Assembly: GCA_964582985.1 (NCBI GenBank)
Contig: CAZOUM010000006.1
Coordinates: forward strand, 1-64,000
DNA from: CAZQYB01 sp964582985
GTDB lineage: Bacteria > Planctomycetota > Phycisphaerae > Sedimentisphaerales > Anaerobacaceae
Direction of reading: 5' to 3'
Length of the DNA stretch: 64,000 nt
A program made the translations under genes and the position numbers. Positions 25,345 to 34,063 of this stretch are shown here, piece after piece (the first letter of the stretch is position 1; each line of letters opens with the position of its first letter). The notes under the pieces were generated by a model. That model was not told where the DNA came from. It saw only the letters and a list, made by a program, of their open reading frames with translations, and did not search any database.

Positions 25345-25713
25345 ATGGCCGAGTACAAACATAAGGAGTTAACCAGTGAGATTATTAACGCTGCTCATAC
25401 TGTTCACAATGAGCTTGGTTACGGATTCTTAGAGAGAGTGTATCACAAGTCATTGTTTATAGAGCTAAGTAAGAGAGGTTACAGCGTAGAATTTGAGAAA
25501 CCGGTCGAAGTTCGTTACGATAATCAAGTTGTTGGTGAATTTTCTGCCGACCTTTTAGTTGAAAACAAGGTAGTAGTTGAAGTCAAGGCTGCGGACAAAT
25601 ACGCCAATGTTTTTGAGGCACAACTACTGAACTACTTAAAGGCCATGGGACTCGAAGTGGGCTTGATTATCAACTTTGGCGCATCTGTTGAAGTCAAACG
25701 TATGGTTTTATAA
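25345..25713 (+). CDS. GxxExxY-family protein
   Basis: A 122-residue protein of the GxxExxY family, which is named for the motif seen here as GYGFLERVYHKSL (about residues 25-37, G-x-L-E-x-x-Y). It has the conserved VEFEKPVEVRYDN and the core FSADLLVENKVVVEVKAADK, which resembles the D...ExK active site of the PD-(D/E)XK nuclease fold. The end LNYLKAMGLEVGLIINFG is also typical. It is enclosed by inverted repeats of about 21 bases and inserted between tmk and holB, so it behaves like cargo or the enzyme of a small mobile element. A TTG at 25336 is an alternative start. Function not established. Confidence 0.85.
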   Translation: MAEYKHKELTSEIINAAHTVHNELGYGFLERVYHKSLFIELSKRGYSVEFEKPVEVRYDNQVVGEFSADLLVENKVVVEVKAADKYANVFEAQLLNYLKAMGLEVGLIINFGASVEVKRMVL

Positions 25714-25731
25714 ATGAAGAAGTATATCTGA

Positions 25732-25752
25732 GAAATCTGTGTAATCTGTGGC
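25732..25752 (-). repeat. Right inverted repeat of the GxxExxY element
   Basis: Reads GAAATCTGTGTAATCTGTGG then C on the plus strand. Its reverse complement matches the left repeat at 25295-25317 over about 18 of 20 positions. It ends 9 bases before the holB ATG, so the insertion replaced the normal leader of holB. Confidence 0.8.
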
Positions 25753-25761
25753 CAATATTAT

Positions 25762-26883
25762 ATGTCACTCAAGGAAATTTTTTGCCAGGATAAAGCGATT
25801 TCAATCTTGCAGCGGGCTTTTGCCGCAGGCAAGTCGCCGCACGCATATATCTTCGCCGGGCCGGAAGGCGTCGGCAGGTTCAAGACCGCCAGCGAATGGG
25901 CCAAGATGCTGCTTTGCAAAAATCCCGTGACCGAAAATGGTTTCACCGATAGCTGTGGCTCGTGCGAGTCCTGCCGAGTGTTTGAGGCCGACTCGCACGC
26001 CGATTTTCATACGGTCTATAAAGAATTGCGTGAATTTACGACGGATGGCAAAGGCAAACCGCCGCCCGTTGATTTGCCGAAAGATGTCATTCGAGAATTT
26101 CTAATCGACAAAGTATCGGCAAGGCCCACCTTGTCGAAAAGAAAAGTCTTTGTCGTCAGCGAAGCCGAAAGGCTGAACAATCACTCGCAGAACTGCCTGT
26201 TGAAAGTTTTAGAGGAGCCGCCCGATTATTGTACTATTATTCTGCTCTGCACACGCTTGGAAAAACTACTGCCTACAATCAAATCAAGATGCCAGATAAT
26301 TCGCTTCGGCCCCATCGCTGAAGAGAGGATAATCGAAGGATTAAAGGAAATAGGTATAAACCAAAAGCAGGCGCAATATTGGGCCAGGCTCGCTCAGGGC
26401 AGTTTAGGACAGGCCTTGCGGTGGGCCAGGCTTGAGCTTGCCGACGCGAACCTGTATGAAACCAAGAAAGAGTTGATAGGCTCTCTTTCGAGTTATCGGT
26501 ATGCCGAATCGCAGGAATTGTCTGTCTGGCTTTTGAGTGAAAGCAAGAGAATTGCCGCCGCTTGGTTTGACCTGGACAAAACCACCAGCAAAACCGATAT
26601 CAATCGAAGGGCCCAAAAAACTCTCGTGCAAATAGTCATATCAGCCTTGCATGATGCAATGATATTAAACATCGCAGGGACAGAAGGAATCGTCAATTCC
26701 GACCAGGCCGAGCAAATAAGAACCTTGAGGCAGCGTTTTGACCCCGAGCGGTCGGCGGAAAAAATCGCCGATTGCTACAAGAGCCTCCGTTGGATTGAAT
26801 CCAACGTTAACGAAAGACTTATTTTCGAGCAGCTATTGTTAAACCTCGCTGATTCTGATAAAATAAAGCTTTGGCAACAGTAA
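25762..26883 (+). CDS. holB: DNA polymerase III delta' subunit
   Basis: A clamp-loader subunit of 373 residues. The AAA+ P-loop region reads GPEGVGRFKT at 33-42, with Arg where Lys is expected, so this subunit probably does not hydrolyse ATP, as is usual for delta'. A zinc site is formed by C52, C65, C68 and C71. The sensor region EAERLNNHSQNCLLKVLEEP and the SRC motif (IKSRCQIIRF) are present. It has no clear ribosome-binding site because the GxxExxY element ends just upstream. Confidence 0.9.
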   Translation: MSLKEIFCQDKAISILQRAFAAGKSPHAYIFAGPEGVGRFKTASEWAKMLLCKNPVTENGFTDSCGSCESCRVFEADSHADFHTVYKELREFTTDGKGKPPPVDLPKDVIREFLIDKVSARPTLSKRKVFVVSEAERLNNHSQNCLLKVLEEPPDYCTIILLCTRLEKLLPTIKSRCQIIRFGPIAEERIIEGLKEIGINQKQAQYWARLAQGSLGQALRWARLELADANLYETKKELIGSLSSYRYAESQELSVWLLSESKRIAAAWFDLDKTTSKTDINRRAQKTLVQIVISALHDAMILNIAGTEGIVNSDQAEQIRTLRQRFDPERSAEKIADCYKSLRWIESNVNERLIFEQLLLNLADSDKIKLWQQ

Positions 26884-26915
26884 CCCTGACGTGCGTATTA
26901 GAACAGGCAATTGGA

Positions 26916-27893
26916 ATGGCAAAAACCACGGCACCAAGGCCTAAGCAGGCAAAACATAAAAAATATATGTTGGTTCGCTACGGCCGGATGGATACACTCG
27001 GCTGGTTCGAACATAAGGAGACCCAAATACCGAGATCGCCCCGCCGAGTCGTAATAAAAACCGACCGGGGCCTCGAATTGGGACAGCTCACAGGACAGCT
27101 TTGCCCCTACAGGGGGGGACAATTCAGATTAAACCAGGAGCAGGTCAAAAAATATTTTGAAGACAGCGAGGTTGATTGCCTGTGCGAGGTGGCCGGCAAG
27201 TTCGTTCGATATGCAACCTCCGAGGACATAAGCGAAGAAAGGCACCTTGAGAAAATCGCAAATGATGAGATGGAATACTGCAGGCAGCTCATCAAAGAAC
27301 TGGACCTGCCGATGAAAATTGTTGATGCAGAACACGTATTTGGCGGCGAGCGTATTATCTTCTACTTTATGGCTGACAGCAGGGTGGATTTTCGCCAACT
27401 GGTCAGAAAACTTGCACACGAGCACCAGACAAGAATCGAAATGCGCCAGATCGGCCCGCGTGACGAAGCCAAGCTTCTTGCCGATATCGAAAGCTGCGGG
27501 CAGGAATGCTGCTGCAAGAGATTTCTTAAGACATTGAAACCGGTCAATATGCGAATGGCCAAGATGCAAAAGGCCACGCTCGACCCGGCGAAGATATCAG
27601 GCTACTGCGGCAGACTAAAGTGCTGCCTGCGATATGAGGATAAGACTTATACGGAACTTAAAGAGCGACTCCCCAAAAAGAACACCAAAGTAAAAACAGC
27701 ACGTGGTGAAGGTAAAGTCGTTGACACGCATATTTTGACTCAGCTTGTTGTTGTAGAGCACGGCGAAGGAGTAAGGGTCGCTGTTCCGGTCGAAGAAATT
27801 GAGCTAATTTCCACACCTGAAAGCGTGGATGAGAAACAAGATATTGCAACGGACGATAGGAACCAAGAGAGCCAAAAAACCCAAACGCAGTGA
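26916..27893 (+). CDS. PSP1/RicT-family protein
   Basis: A 325-residue PSP1 C-terminal domain protein (YaaT/RicT family). The core contains RQIGPRDEAKLLADIESCGQ, a cysteine cluster ECCCKRF and GYCGRLKCCLRYE, which in Bacillus RicT takes part in iron-sulfur binding. In Bacillus subtilis the RicAFT complex promotes RNA processing; here the ricA and ricF partners are not seen nearby. The frame is open to a TTG at 26871 that overlaps holB by 13 bases, and either start is possible. The order holB-ricT-metG is common in bacteria, which supports the call. Confidence 0.88.
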   Translation: MAKTTAPRPKQAKHKKYMLVRYGRMDTLGWFEHKETQIPRSPRRVVIKTDRGLELGQLTGQLCPYRGGQFRLNQEQVKKYFEDSEVDCLCEVAGKFVRYATSEDISEERHLEKIANDEMEYCRQLIKELDLPMKIVDAEHVFGGERIIFYFMADSRVDFRQLVRKLAHEHQTRIEMRQIGPRDEAKLLADIESCGQECCCKRFLKTLKPVNMRMAKMQKATLDPAKISGYCGRLKCCLRYEDKTYTELKERLPKKNTKVKTARGEGKVVDTHILTQLVVVEHGEGVRVAVPVEEIELISTPESVDEKQDIATDDRNQESQKTQTQ

Positions 27894-27911
27894 TTATTTC
27901 AAGGGAACGCT

Positions 27912-29915
27912 ATGCCTCGAAAAATCGCGGTGACATCTGCTTTGCCTTATGCAAACGGCCCAATACACATTGGGCATCTGGTGGAGTATCTGCAGACCGA
28001 TATCTGGGTCCGCTTCCAGAAAATGTGCGGCAACCAGTGCCTTTACTTCTGCGCCGATGATGCCCACGGCACGCCCATTATGATAAGCGCACGTGCAGCC
28101 GGCATAAGTCCGGAAAAGCTGATCGAGCGCATGCACAAAGAGCACATAGCAGACTTCAGGGGCTTTTACGTCGAATTCGATAACTATTATACAACGCATT
28201 CGGACGAAAATAGACGGTTTAGCGAACGGATTTTCGATTCGCTAAATCGAGCCGGCTCAATCGCTAAACGAAGTGTTGAACAGGCTTATTGCGAAAAATG
28301 CGGGATGTGGCTGCCGGACAGATATATTCGCGGCACCTGCCCGCGCTGCAAAGCTCAGGACCAGTACGGTGATTCCTGTGAAGTTTGCAGCGGCACCCAC
28401 AGGCCAACCGAACTGATAGACCCAAAATGTGCTACGTGCGGCACCGAACCTGTCCGCAAAAAAAGTGAGCATTATTTTTTCAAACTTGCTGATTACGAAC
28501 AACAACTAAAGCAGCTTATTGCCGGAGGGTACGTTCAGCAATCCGCCGCCAAAAAACTCGATGAATGGTTCAAGGCCGGCCTGAAAGACTGGGACATATC
28601 CCGCGACGGACCTTATTTCGGCTTCAAAATACCCGGTGAAGAAAACAAGTTCTTTTACGTCTGGCTCGACGCTCCCATCGGATATATGGCCTCTGCCAGG
28701 AATTACTGTGACAAAAACGGCCTCGATTTCGACAAGCTTTGGAACAGCGACGAATATGAGCTTTACCATTTCATTGGAAAAGACATCATGTATTTCCACG
28801 CGCTCTTTTTCCCGGCAACACTGATGGGCTCGGGCTTCCAAACCGCGAACAAGCTTTTCATCCACGGCTTTCTAACCGTAAACGGCGAAAAAATGAGTAA
28901 GTCACGCGGGACTTTTATTAAAGCGAGCACATATCTAAAGTATCTCGACCCTGAATACCTGCGCTATTACTACGCAAGCAAACTGACCCCCGGTATCGAC
29001 GATATCGACCTGAACACGGACGATTTTGTAAATAAAATCAACTCCAATTTGGTCGGCAAATTCGCAAACCTGGCATCACGCTCAGGCCCAATGCTAACAA
29101 AGAACCTGGCTGGACAGCTCGGCCGGTTGGATGGGCGGGCCAGGGAACTGATAGATAAGCTCATCGCTGCAAAAGACCAAATCATCCAGGGCTATGAGAG
29201 CCTCAACTTCGCTGCCGTCGTTCGGACAATCACCGCTCTGGCCGATGAGGCTAATCGGCATGTCGAACAGAACCAGCCATGGGTAACTGTTAAAACAGAT
29301 TTAGAAAAAACCCGCACCACGCTGACTGCCGTGATAAACGCAGTTAAAATCCTGACGATTTACTTAAAACCGATATTGCCTAAATACACTGAAAAAATCG
29401 AAAAATTTCTCAACGTTGACGAACTGAAATTTGCCGACATCGAAACAATATTAGAGAACCACAAAATAAGTGAGTTTGAAAGACTGGTTGAAAGGATTGA
29501 TAGAAGCGAGGTCAATAAGATGATGGAAGAAAGTAAGCAAGCTCAAAGCCTGGGGCCGGCTGCGACAGCTCCAGCCGAGCCTATTAAGCCGGAATGCGCA
29601 ATCGAGGATTTTGAAAAGATTGACCTGCGAATCGCCAAAGTTGTAAAGGCCGAGCCGGTCAAAGGCGCCGATAAACTACTGCGGCTGGATTTGGATGTGG
29701 GCGGACCGCAAAAAAGCGTCTTAGCCGCCATAGCCCAGGCGTACAAACCAGATGAGCTGGTCGGCAAAATCGTAATCTATTTTGCGAATCTAAAGCCGAG
29801 AAAGATGAGGTTTGGTCTTTCGGAGGGTATGATTTTAGCGGCGGGAACCGGCGGAAAAGATATCTTCATGCTCTCAGCCGATACCGGAGCAAAACCCGGC
29901 CAAAAGGTGCTTTAG
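27912..29915 (+). CDS. metG: Methionyl-tRNA synthetase
   Basis: Charges tRNA-Met in the cytoplasm. The class I signatures are HIGH at residues 19-22 and KMSKS at 327-331. The connective-peptide zinc site shows several CxxC pairs (CEKCGMWL, CPRC, CEVC, CATC). The anticodon-binding helical domain follows, then a fused C-terminal OB-fold tRNA-binding domain (FEKIDLRIAKVVKAEPVKGA to the end). Length 667, usual for the dimeric type with the Trbp111-like extension. It starts 18 bases after the PSP1 gene. Confidence 0.96.
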   Translation: MPRKIAVTSALPYANGPIHIGHLVEYLQTDIWVRFQKMCGNQCLYFCADDAHGTPIMISARAAGISPEKLIERMHKEHIADFRGFYVEFDNYYTTHSDENRRFSERIFDSLNRAGSIAKRSVEQAYCEKCGMWLPDRYIRGTCPRCKAQDQYGDSCEVCSGTHRPTELIDPKCATCGTEPVRKKSEHYFFKLADYEQQLKQLIAGGYVQQSAAKKLDEWFKAGLKDWDISRDGPYFGFKIPGEENKFFYVWLDAPIGYMASARNYCDKNGLDFDKLWNSDEYELYHFIGKDIMYFHALFFPATLMGSGFQTANKLFIHGFLTVNGEKMSKSRGTFIKASTYLKYLDPEYLRYYYASKLTPGIDDIDLNTDDFVNKINSNLVGKFANLASRSGPMLTKNLAGQLGRLDGRARELIDKLIAAKDQIIQGYESLNFAAVVRTITALADEANRHVEQNQPWVTVKTDLEKTRTTLTAVINAVKILTIYLKPILPKYTEKIEKFLNVDELKFADIETILENHKISEFERLVERIDRSEVNKMMEESKQAQSLGPAATAPAEPIKPECAIEDFEKIDLRIAKVVKAEPVKGADKLLRLDLDVGGPQKSVLAAIAQAYKPDELVGKIVIYFANLKPRKMRFGLSEGMILAAGTGGKDIFMLSADTGAKPGQKVL

Positions 29916-29924
29916 CTCTTGGAA

Positions 29925-30278
29925 ATGAAGAAAAAGTTTGAACAAATCGCCAGAGAAGACGGACGATTCAGCCCGCAGGCGCTGAGGTTCGTCCACGAGG
30001 GACTGGGTTATACTCTAAAAAAGGTTGTTGCTAAGCCCGGCCATGTCGGGGGCCAGGGCCTCTGCGAGGGACTCAAACGTCTGGCGACAAAGAAGTGGGG
30101 CAGACTGGCAGTGTTGGTATTAAATAGCTGGGGGCTTAAAACCACTCGCGATTTCGGTGAAATCGTTTATCTGATGATAAGGCACAAATGGATGAGCACT
30201 CAGCCGACCGATTCAATCGACGATTTCAACGACGTCTACGACTTCAAAACCGTCTTCAAAGACAAATTCGAATTCTAA
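29925..30278 (+). CDS. Minf_1886 family protein
   Basis: A 117-residue protein of the Minf_1886 family of unknown function, which is found in Planctomycetota, Verrucomicrobiota and relatives. The conserved parts are YPxxALxFVHEGLGYT-like (FSPQALRFVHEGLGYT), the CEGLKRLATKKWG section, LNSWGLKTTRDFGEIVYLMI and the end MSTQPTDSIDDFNDVYDF. It starts 9 bases after metG, so it closes the replication/translation operon. The cellular role is unknown. Confidence 0.88.
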   Translation: MKKKFEQIAREDGRFSPQALRFVHEGLGYTLKKVVAKPGHVGGQGLCEGLKRLATKKWGRLAVLVLNSWGLKTTRDFGEIVYLMIRHKWMSTQPTDSIDDFNDVYDFKTVFKDKFEF

Positions 30279-30339
30279 GCTGTTGGCTCAAAATATCCTG
30301 TTGCGATTTTGCGTGGTCTTGTCGACTTGCTGGAACTAA

Positions 30340-30354
30340 GCAGGATAAAAATCT
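30340..30354 (+). repeat. Left copy of a 15-base inverted repeat
   Basis: GCAGGATAAAAATCT here is matched exactly by its reverse complement at 30730-30744. The pair encloses the small lipoprotein gene at 30387-30725. Confidence 0.6.
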
Positions 30355-30386
30355 CAAAAGCCAAAACAAAATGCCGGATTAGTGGG

Positions 30387-30725
30387 CTACTCCTTGTCCA
30401 GTGCGCGGAATATCCCCGTCTCTTCAATAATCACAGGATAGCTTTCAACAGTCGAGGGTATCTTAGCTTGCAGCTCTTCTGGTTTCATCGACGCAAGAAT
30501 CTTGATGCAGGGCTTACCTTCGGACATACCAATTCCGGTCCCTACAACTCCGGGTAGAGCCATCCACTCATCTGTTTTATCTTTAAGGACTTCTTCAATA
30601 GTCCTTGCGGGCATACGTTTTCCTTTCTCAGAGTCGCCGGCACTGCTGCGGGAACAGCCGCTAAGACCACCGGCTGTGCTCACGGCACCAATGCTCAGCA
30701 GAACAATTACAATCTGTTTGGCCAT
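30387..30725 (-). CDS. Small lipoprotein with the N-terminal domain of the neighbouring protease
   Basis: A 112-residue lipoprotein: signal IVIVLLSIGAVSTAGGLSGC, lipidated Cys about residue 24. The mature part has MALPGVVGTGIGMSEGKPCI and a (I)PSTVESYPVIIEETGIFRAL end. The same motif set (KGVVGTAIGLDENNKLVVTV, then IPKK...ATGKFYAL) forms residues 33-103 of the protease encoded just upstream at 30867-31958. It could therefore act as a stand-alone propeptide-like inhibitor or folding partner, which is inference. The ATG at 30725 is chosen because the frame before it lacks a signal; a longer form to 30803 is open. Confidence 0.65.
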   Translation of the reverse strand: MAKQIVIVLLSIGAVSTAGGLSGCSRSSAGDSEKGKRMPARTIEEVLKDKTDEWMALPGVVGTGIGMSEGKPCIKILASMKPEELQAKIPSTVESYPVIIEETGIFRALDKE

Positions 30726-30729
30726 CGAT

Positions 30730-30744
30730 AGATTTTTATCCTGC
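30730..30744 (-). repeat. Right copy of the 15-base inverted repeat
   Basis: AGATTTTTATCCTGC, the exact reverse complement of 30340-30354. It lies in the leader of the lipoprotein gene. Confidence 0.6.
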
Positions 30745-30866
30745 CAGCCTTTAGCAAAATAGAACCCTATGCGCCCTGTATACCTCCGACGTAATACGGA
30801 CAACCACAGTGGCTGGCATTTATGCCATACACATACCGCATCCGATAGGAGATTTTTTAGGTATCA

Positions 30867-31958
30867 CTATTCGCCATCAATAGTAACGCCAAAGGCATCA
30901 AGCACCGGCCCAATCGGATTGGCGACCGTAACTTGAAGAACACCATTCAAATAACCACCGGCAAACAACAATCCAACGGGATTCTTGTCAGGGTCCGTCA
31001 CCACAAGGGAGCCGGAGTCGCCCGCCGCGCTAAAGGTACTTGGCGCGATCAGTACCTGATCCACAAATCTCGCGTATTTTGGATTGGCCTCGGTGCCATA
31101 ATTAACGTTGATGGTGGCATTAATCAAAGTAACCGTCCCTTTTGTTAGCGAGGTCGTCCTGCCATATTTCTGTACCGTCTGATCCACAGCAGCCGCGACA
31201 GGGACAGACTTGGGTTTGCCATAGCCGTTTGATGGTGTGGCATTGCCAAGATTACCCGTTGAGCTAACAGCAATGGCCGCATCAATTGTGTTGTTGGCAG
31301 TCGTAGAAAAAACAATAGGCTCAAAAGCAGCCAGCGTACCGATGACGTCTTTGGACTTAATTGCGCATTGAGGTTTGGCATCGTAGCGCCCCGGCTGCAA
31401 TACCCGGCTGCCGATGGGAGCATTGTTCTCCAAAGCGTAGACGTGATTGTTGCTCAAAGCGTATACCTTGCCATCTGCATCTTTTACTCTGCAGCCAATT
31501 GTTCCCGACGAGCACTCACCTTCGTTACCGGTCGAGACGCCGATTGGAACCGGCCGGTCACACCTTTTCTTGGGATTTATCTTTTTCCCATTGCCCGGTT
31601 TGCCCGGTTTGTCGGGTTTGCCGGGTTTGCCGGGTTTGCCACCTGGTGCCAATGCGTAGAATTTGCCCGTTGCTACTGTCTGGACTGTCACATCGTCGAG
31701 CTTCTTTGGGATGCCGGCAACGCCCTGTTTTCCTGTAAGGACCGTGACTACCAGCTTATTGTTCTCGTCAAGCCCGATAGCCGTGCCCACCACGCCCTTG
31801 ATTTTCATCAGACGGGCGGTGTGCTTTGCCTGGACTTCTTTGACGCGCTCGAAAGCCGCATCCTTACCGCCTTGGGCCGACAGAACATCCGAAAGAACCA
31901 GCAGCCCAAGAATAGCGACGGCTACCAATAGTACCTTGAAAAAAGTTCGCCTCGACAT
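30867..31958 (-). CDS. Secreted trypsin-fold serine protease (Nal1-like) with Gly-Lys-Pro linker
   Basis: A 363-residue exported protein with a signal anchor (FFKVLLVAVAILGLLVLSDV). Residues 33-103 form a small alpha/beta domain (KGVVGTAIGLDENNK) that may be a propeptide. A collagen-like GKPGKPGKPDKPGKPG linker covers 107-123. The protease domain follows with the probable triad H172 (LSNNHVYA), D226 (NNTIDAAIA) and S315 (AAGDSGSLVV). This layout matches the Nal1-like putative serine protease group. A close relative of its N-terminal domain is the lipoprotein immediately downstream, so enzyme and partner may be paired. Confidence 0.8.
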   Translation of the reverse strand: MSRRTFFKVLLVAVAILGLLVLSDVLSAQGGKDAAFERVKEVQAKHTARLMKIKGVVGTAIGLDENNKLVVTVLTGKQGVAGIPKKLDDVTVQTVATGKFYALAPGGKPGKPGKPDKPGKPGNGKKINPKKRCDRPVPIGVSTGNEGECSSGTIGCRVKDADGKVYALSNNHVYALENNAPIGSRVLQPGRYDAKPQCAIKSKDVIGTLAAFEPIVFSTTANNTIDAAIAVSSTGNLGNATPSNGYGKPKSVPVAAAVDQTVQKYGRTTSLTKGTVTLINATINVNYGTEANPKYARFVDQVLIAPSTFSAAGDSGSLVVTDPDKNPVGLLFAGGYLNGVLQVTVANPIGPVLDAFGVTIDGE

Positions 31959-32361
31959 AATTTTACTCCTTTCTTCGATTCGTACAGATTATTATATTTG
32001 GCGACAATTAAACTGAATGCTTTCGCAGAATCATTATGTGTTTCCTTTTCACACCGTATCCTCCACAACAAATAAGCTGCAATTTGACCGTGCGCCTTCC
32101 AGAATTTCCTCGCAGAACAGCTTACCAGATTAAACTGCAAGAGTCAACAAATTTATCTGAATATTTCGTTAATTTTTGAGAATTTACGCGGAGGCCTGAC
32201 CCGGCTTACAGCGTTTGACCAAGTCAAGACAGGAACTTCAAAAAGATTTTTTTGCAACGCTTAACCACTTTTCCTGAATCACCACTCTCGGCGATGTCTG
32301 CAAGTTCAAAATTGTCCTCAAGGACCAATTCAAATTCCAAATTATCTTTCCTCTGAAGTAT
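31959..32361. other. Intergenic region, no gene seen
   Basis: This AT-rich spacer lies between the protease gene and the acetyltransferase, both on the minus strand. A TATAAT word is present on the minus strand at 31991-31996, but no -35 box stands at the right distance. No RNA or coding feature is visible. Confidence 0.4.
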
Positions 32362-32829
32362 TCATACCAGGTTTAGCTCCATGAAAACAGTGCCCTCGAT
32401 AGGGTTATATCGATACGGCTCTATCTCTTTGAATCCCAGAGACACGTATAGCGCTCTCGCTGTCTCCATTGACGGGACTGTATCCAAGCGTATGCAAGTG
32501 TAGCCCACCTTTCTGGCCTGCTCGATAATTGCTTCAGCCAGCGCTATGCCAATTTTCAGGCCTCTCAAATCCGGCCTGACATAAAGCCTTTTCATCTCGC
32601 ATATACTCTCGCTTAACTTCCCCAGCCCGACACATCCGGCAACCTGTTCTTGATACACAGCAAGCAGCAAGCAACCTTCGGGCGACGCGTAATCGCCGGG
32701 AAGATTAGCCAATTCTTCTTCAAAACCCTGAAAACCCAGATCAAAGCCCAAGGAATCAGCATATTCAACAAAAAGCCCCTTAATTATTTCAAAATCTTCA
32801 TCATTTTTAACCGGATAAATTTTAAGCAT
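32362..32829 (-). CDS. GNAT-family N-acetyltransferase
   Basis: A 155-residue acetyl-CoA-dependent transferase. Motif A is visible as MKRLYVRPDLRGLKIGIALA (about 83-102), where R/Q-x-x-G-x-G/A binds the coenzyme pyrophosphate, followed by EAIIEQARKVGYTCIRLDTV and the motif B tail ARALYVSLGFKEIEPYRYNP. The substrate is unknown. It lies directly downstream of the methyltransferase gene on the same strand. Confidence 0.88.
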   Translation of the reverse strand: MLKIYPVKNDEDFEIIKGLFVEYADSLGFDLGFQGFEEELANLPGDYASPEGCLLLAVYQEQVAGCVGLGKLSESICEMKRLYVRPDLRGLKIGIALAEAIIEQARKVGYTCIRLDTVPSMETARALYVSLGFKEIEPYRYNPIEGTVFMELNLV

Positions 32830-32862
32830 ACCCTTACATCCTTGAACTTTTGTTGATAAAAC

Positions 32863-33666
32863 TCATTTGCACGCTGATCTTCGCAGCACATACTGCAATT
32901 GTTCCGAATCAGGTTGACATTCTTTTTTATAGTTTCTGAAAGCATCTTCAATGGAGAATCCGTTATCCGAAAAAAGTTTCTCCAACTCTGATGGATAAAA
33001 ATACCGTCGTCGGAGTGTGAATTCTTTTTTCGAGACCTTTCCATTCGGCGTTGTTACCTCGAATATAAGTTGGCGGGTCTCTATTTGTCGGTCCTTGTCC
33101 ATTGAATAAACATTCCATCCTCTAATTTTGTTGTTCGTTATAGCGTCAACAGTATCAACCCTTTGTACCGGCTCAGCAGGACACCGCTCAATCCGTTTAA
33201 GCGGCAGAAAGACATCTATCAAGATGCGTCCTTGAGGTGCCAGATGCAGTTTAAGTCGCTCCAAAGCTTCTTTTTGCGCCTGTGATGTTAATAGATAATT
33301 GAAAGCATCAAACGGGACCATGATTAACTTGTATTTATTCCCAAGGTCGAAAGCACACATATCAGCATTTATGACCTGAATTCTGGCCTGAACATCCGGG
33401 GGCTCGTTGCACAAATGAGACTTTAATACATCTATCATTGCTGCTGAAACTTCAATAGCCACTATTGATTTACCAGCCTTAACAAGTGGTAGGGTTAATC
33501 TGCCCGAACCTGCTCCAATCTCAAGTATTGACGATTCCACTTGCTCAGCGTAGTCAAGATAAAAAGACAGATCACCCAACCAATCACCGACGTACATATC
33601 ATAAAACGCAGCAAAATCTGCATAAATATCAAGCATTTTCTTATTATCCAATTTAATTGCTTTCAA
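32863..33666 (-). CDS. Class I SAM-dependent methyltransferase
   Basis: A 267-residue cytoplasmic methyltransferase. The SAM-binding motif I is SILEIGAGSGRLTLPLVKAG (46-65), the acidic residue of motif II lies in IVAIEVS (70-76), and motif III is around INADMCAFDLG. The C-terminal part (FTLRRRYFYPSELEKLFSDN) resembles small-molecule or ubiE-like methyltransferases. The substrate is unknown. It is flanked by acetyltransferase and cupin genes on the same strand. Confidence 0.85.
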   Translation of the reverse strand: MKAIKLDNKKMLDIYADFAAFYDMYVGDWLGDLSFYLDYAEQVESSILEIGAGSGRLTLPLVKAGKSIVAIEVSAAMIDVLKSHLCNEPPDVQARIQVINADMCAFDLGNKYKLIMVPFDAFNYLLTSQAQKEALERLKLHLAPQGRILIDVFLPLKRIERCPAEPVQRVDTVDAITNNKIRGWNVYSMDKDRQIETRQLIFEVTTPNGKVSKKEFTLRRRYFYPSELEKLFSDNGFSIEDAFRNYKKECQPDSEQLQYVLRRSACK

Positions 33667-33684
33667 TAGCTCGATGGTGAAGAT

Positions 33685-33999
33685 TTATGCATCTTCCACC
33701 AGGATTGCTTTTACTTTGTCCGTAAGAACTCGGCCTTTGTGCTTGTGTTCTTCGCCTGTGGGGATAAATAGCCCGTCGCCCGGCCCGAATGTAATTACAT
33801 TTCCATCAAAGTCTATTTCTATTTGCCCTTCAAGAATGTAGCCGATGTGTCCCTTTGTGCACCAATCAGGCTCAACAAACTCCCTGGTAAACTCTGCTAA
33901 ACGCAGCTTTCTGCCGCCTTTTTCGTAAGCCTTAAATCGAACACCAGCCATGGGACTCTGCCACGGTATCGATTCAAAATCCACTCTATACTGCCCCAT
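33685..33999 (-). CDS. Cupin-domain protein
   Basis: A single-domain cupin of 104 residues. Motif 1 is CTKGHIGYILEGQIEIDFDG (47-66) and motif 2 is FGPGDGLFIPTGEEHKHKG (71-89). Metal-binding His are present in motif 2, while motif 1 has only one. The role is unknown; such proteins are often small isomerases or sensors. It lies 18 bases before the methyltransferase gene. Confidence 0.82.
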   Translation of the reverse strand: MGQYRVDFESIPWQSPMAGVRFKAYEKGGRKLRLAEFTREFVEPDWCTKGHIGYILEGQIEIDFDGNVITFGPGDGLFIPTGEEHKHKGRVLTDKVKAILVEDA

Positions 34000-34063
34000 C
34001 TTAAGCTACTCCTAAAGAGTTTAATGACAAAACTCACCTGCCGGCACAAATCGCTGGCGAAAG

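Noticed and set aside
31447..31659. Gly/Leu/Pro-rich frame opposite the GKPGKP linker
   Set aside because: It is only the complement of the collagen-like linker of the protease.
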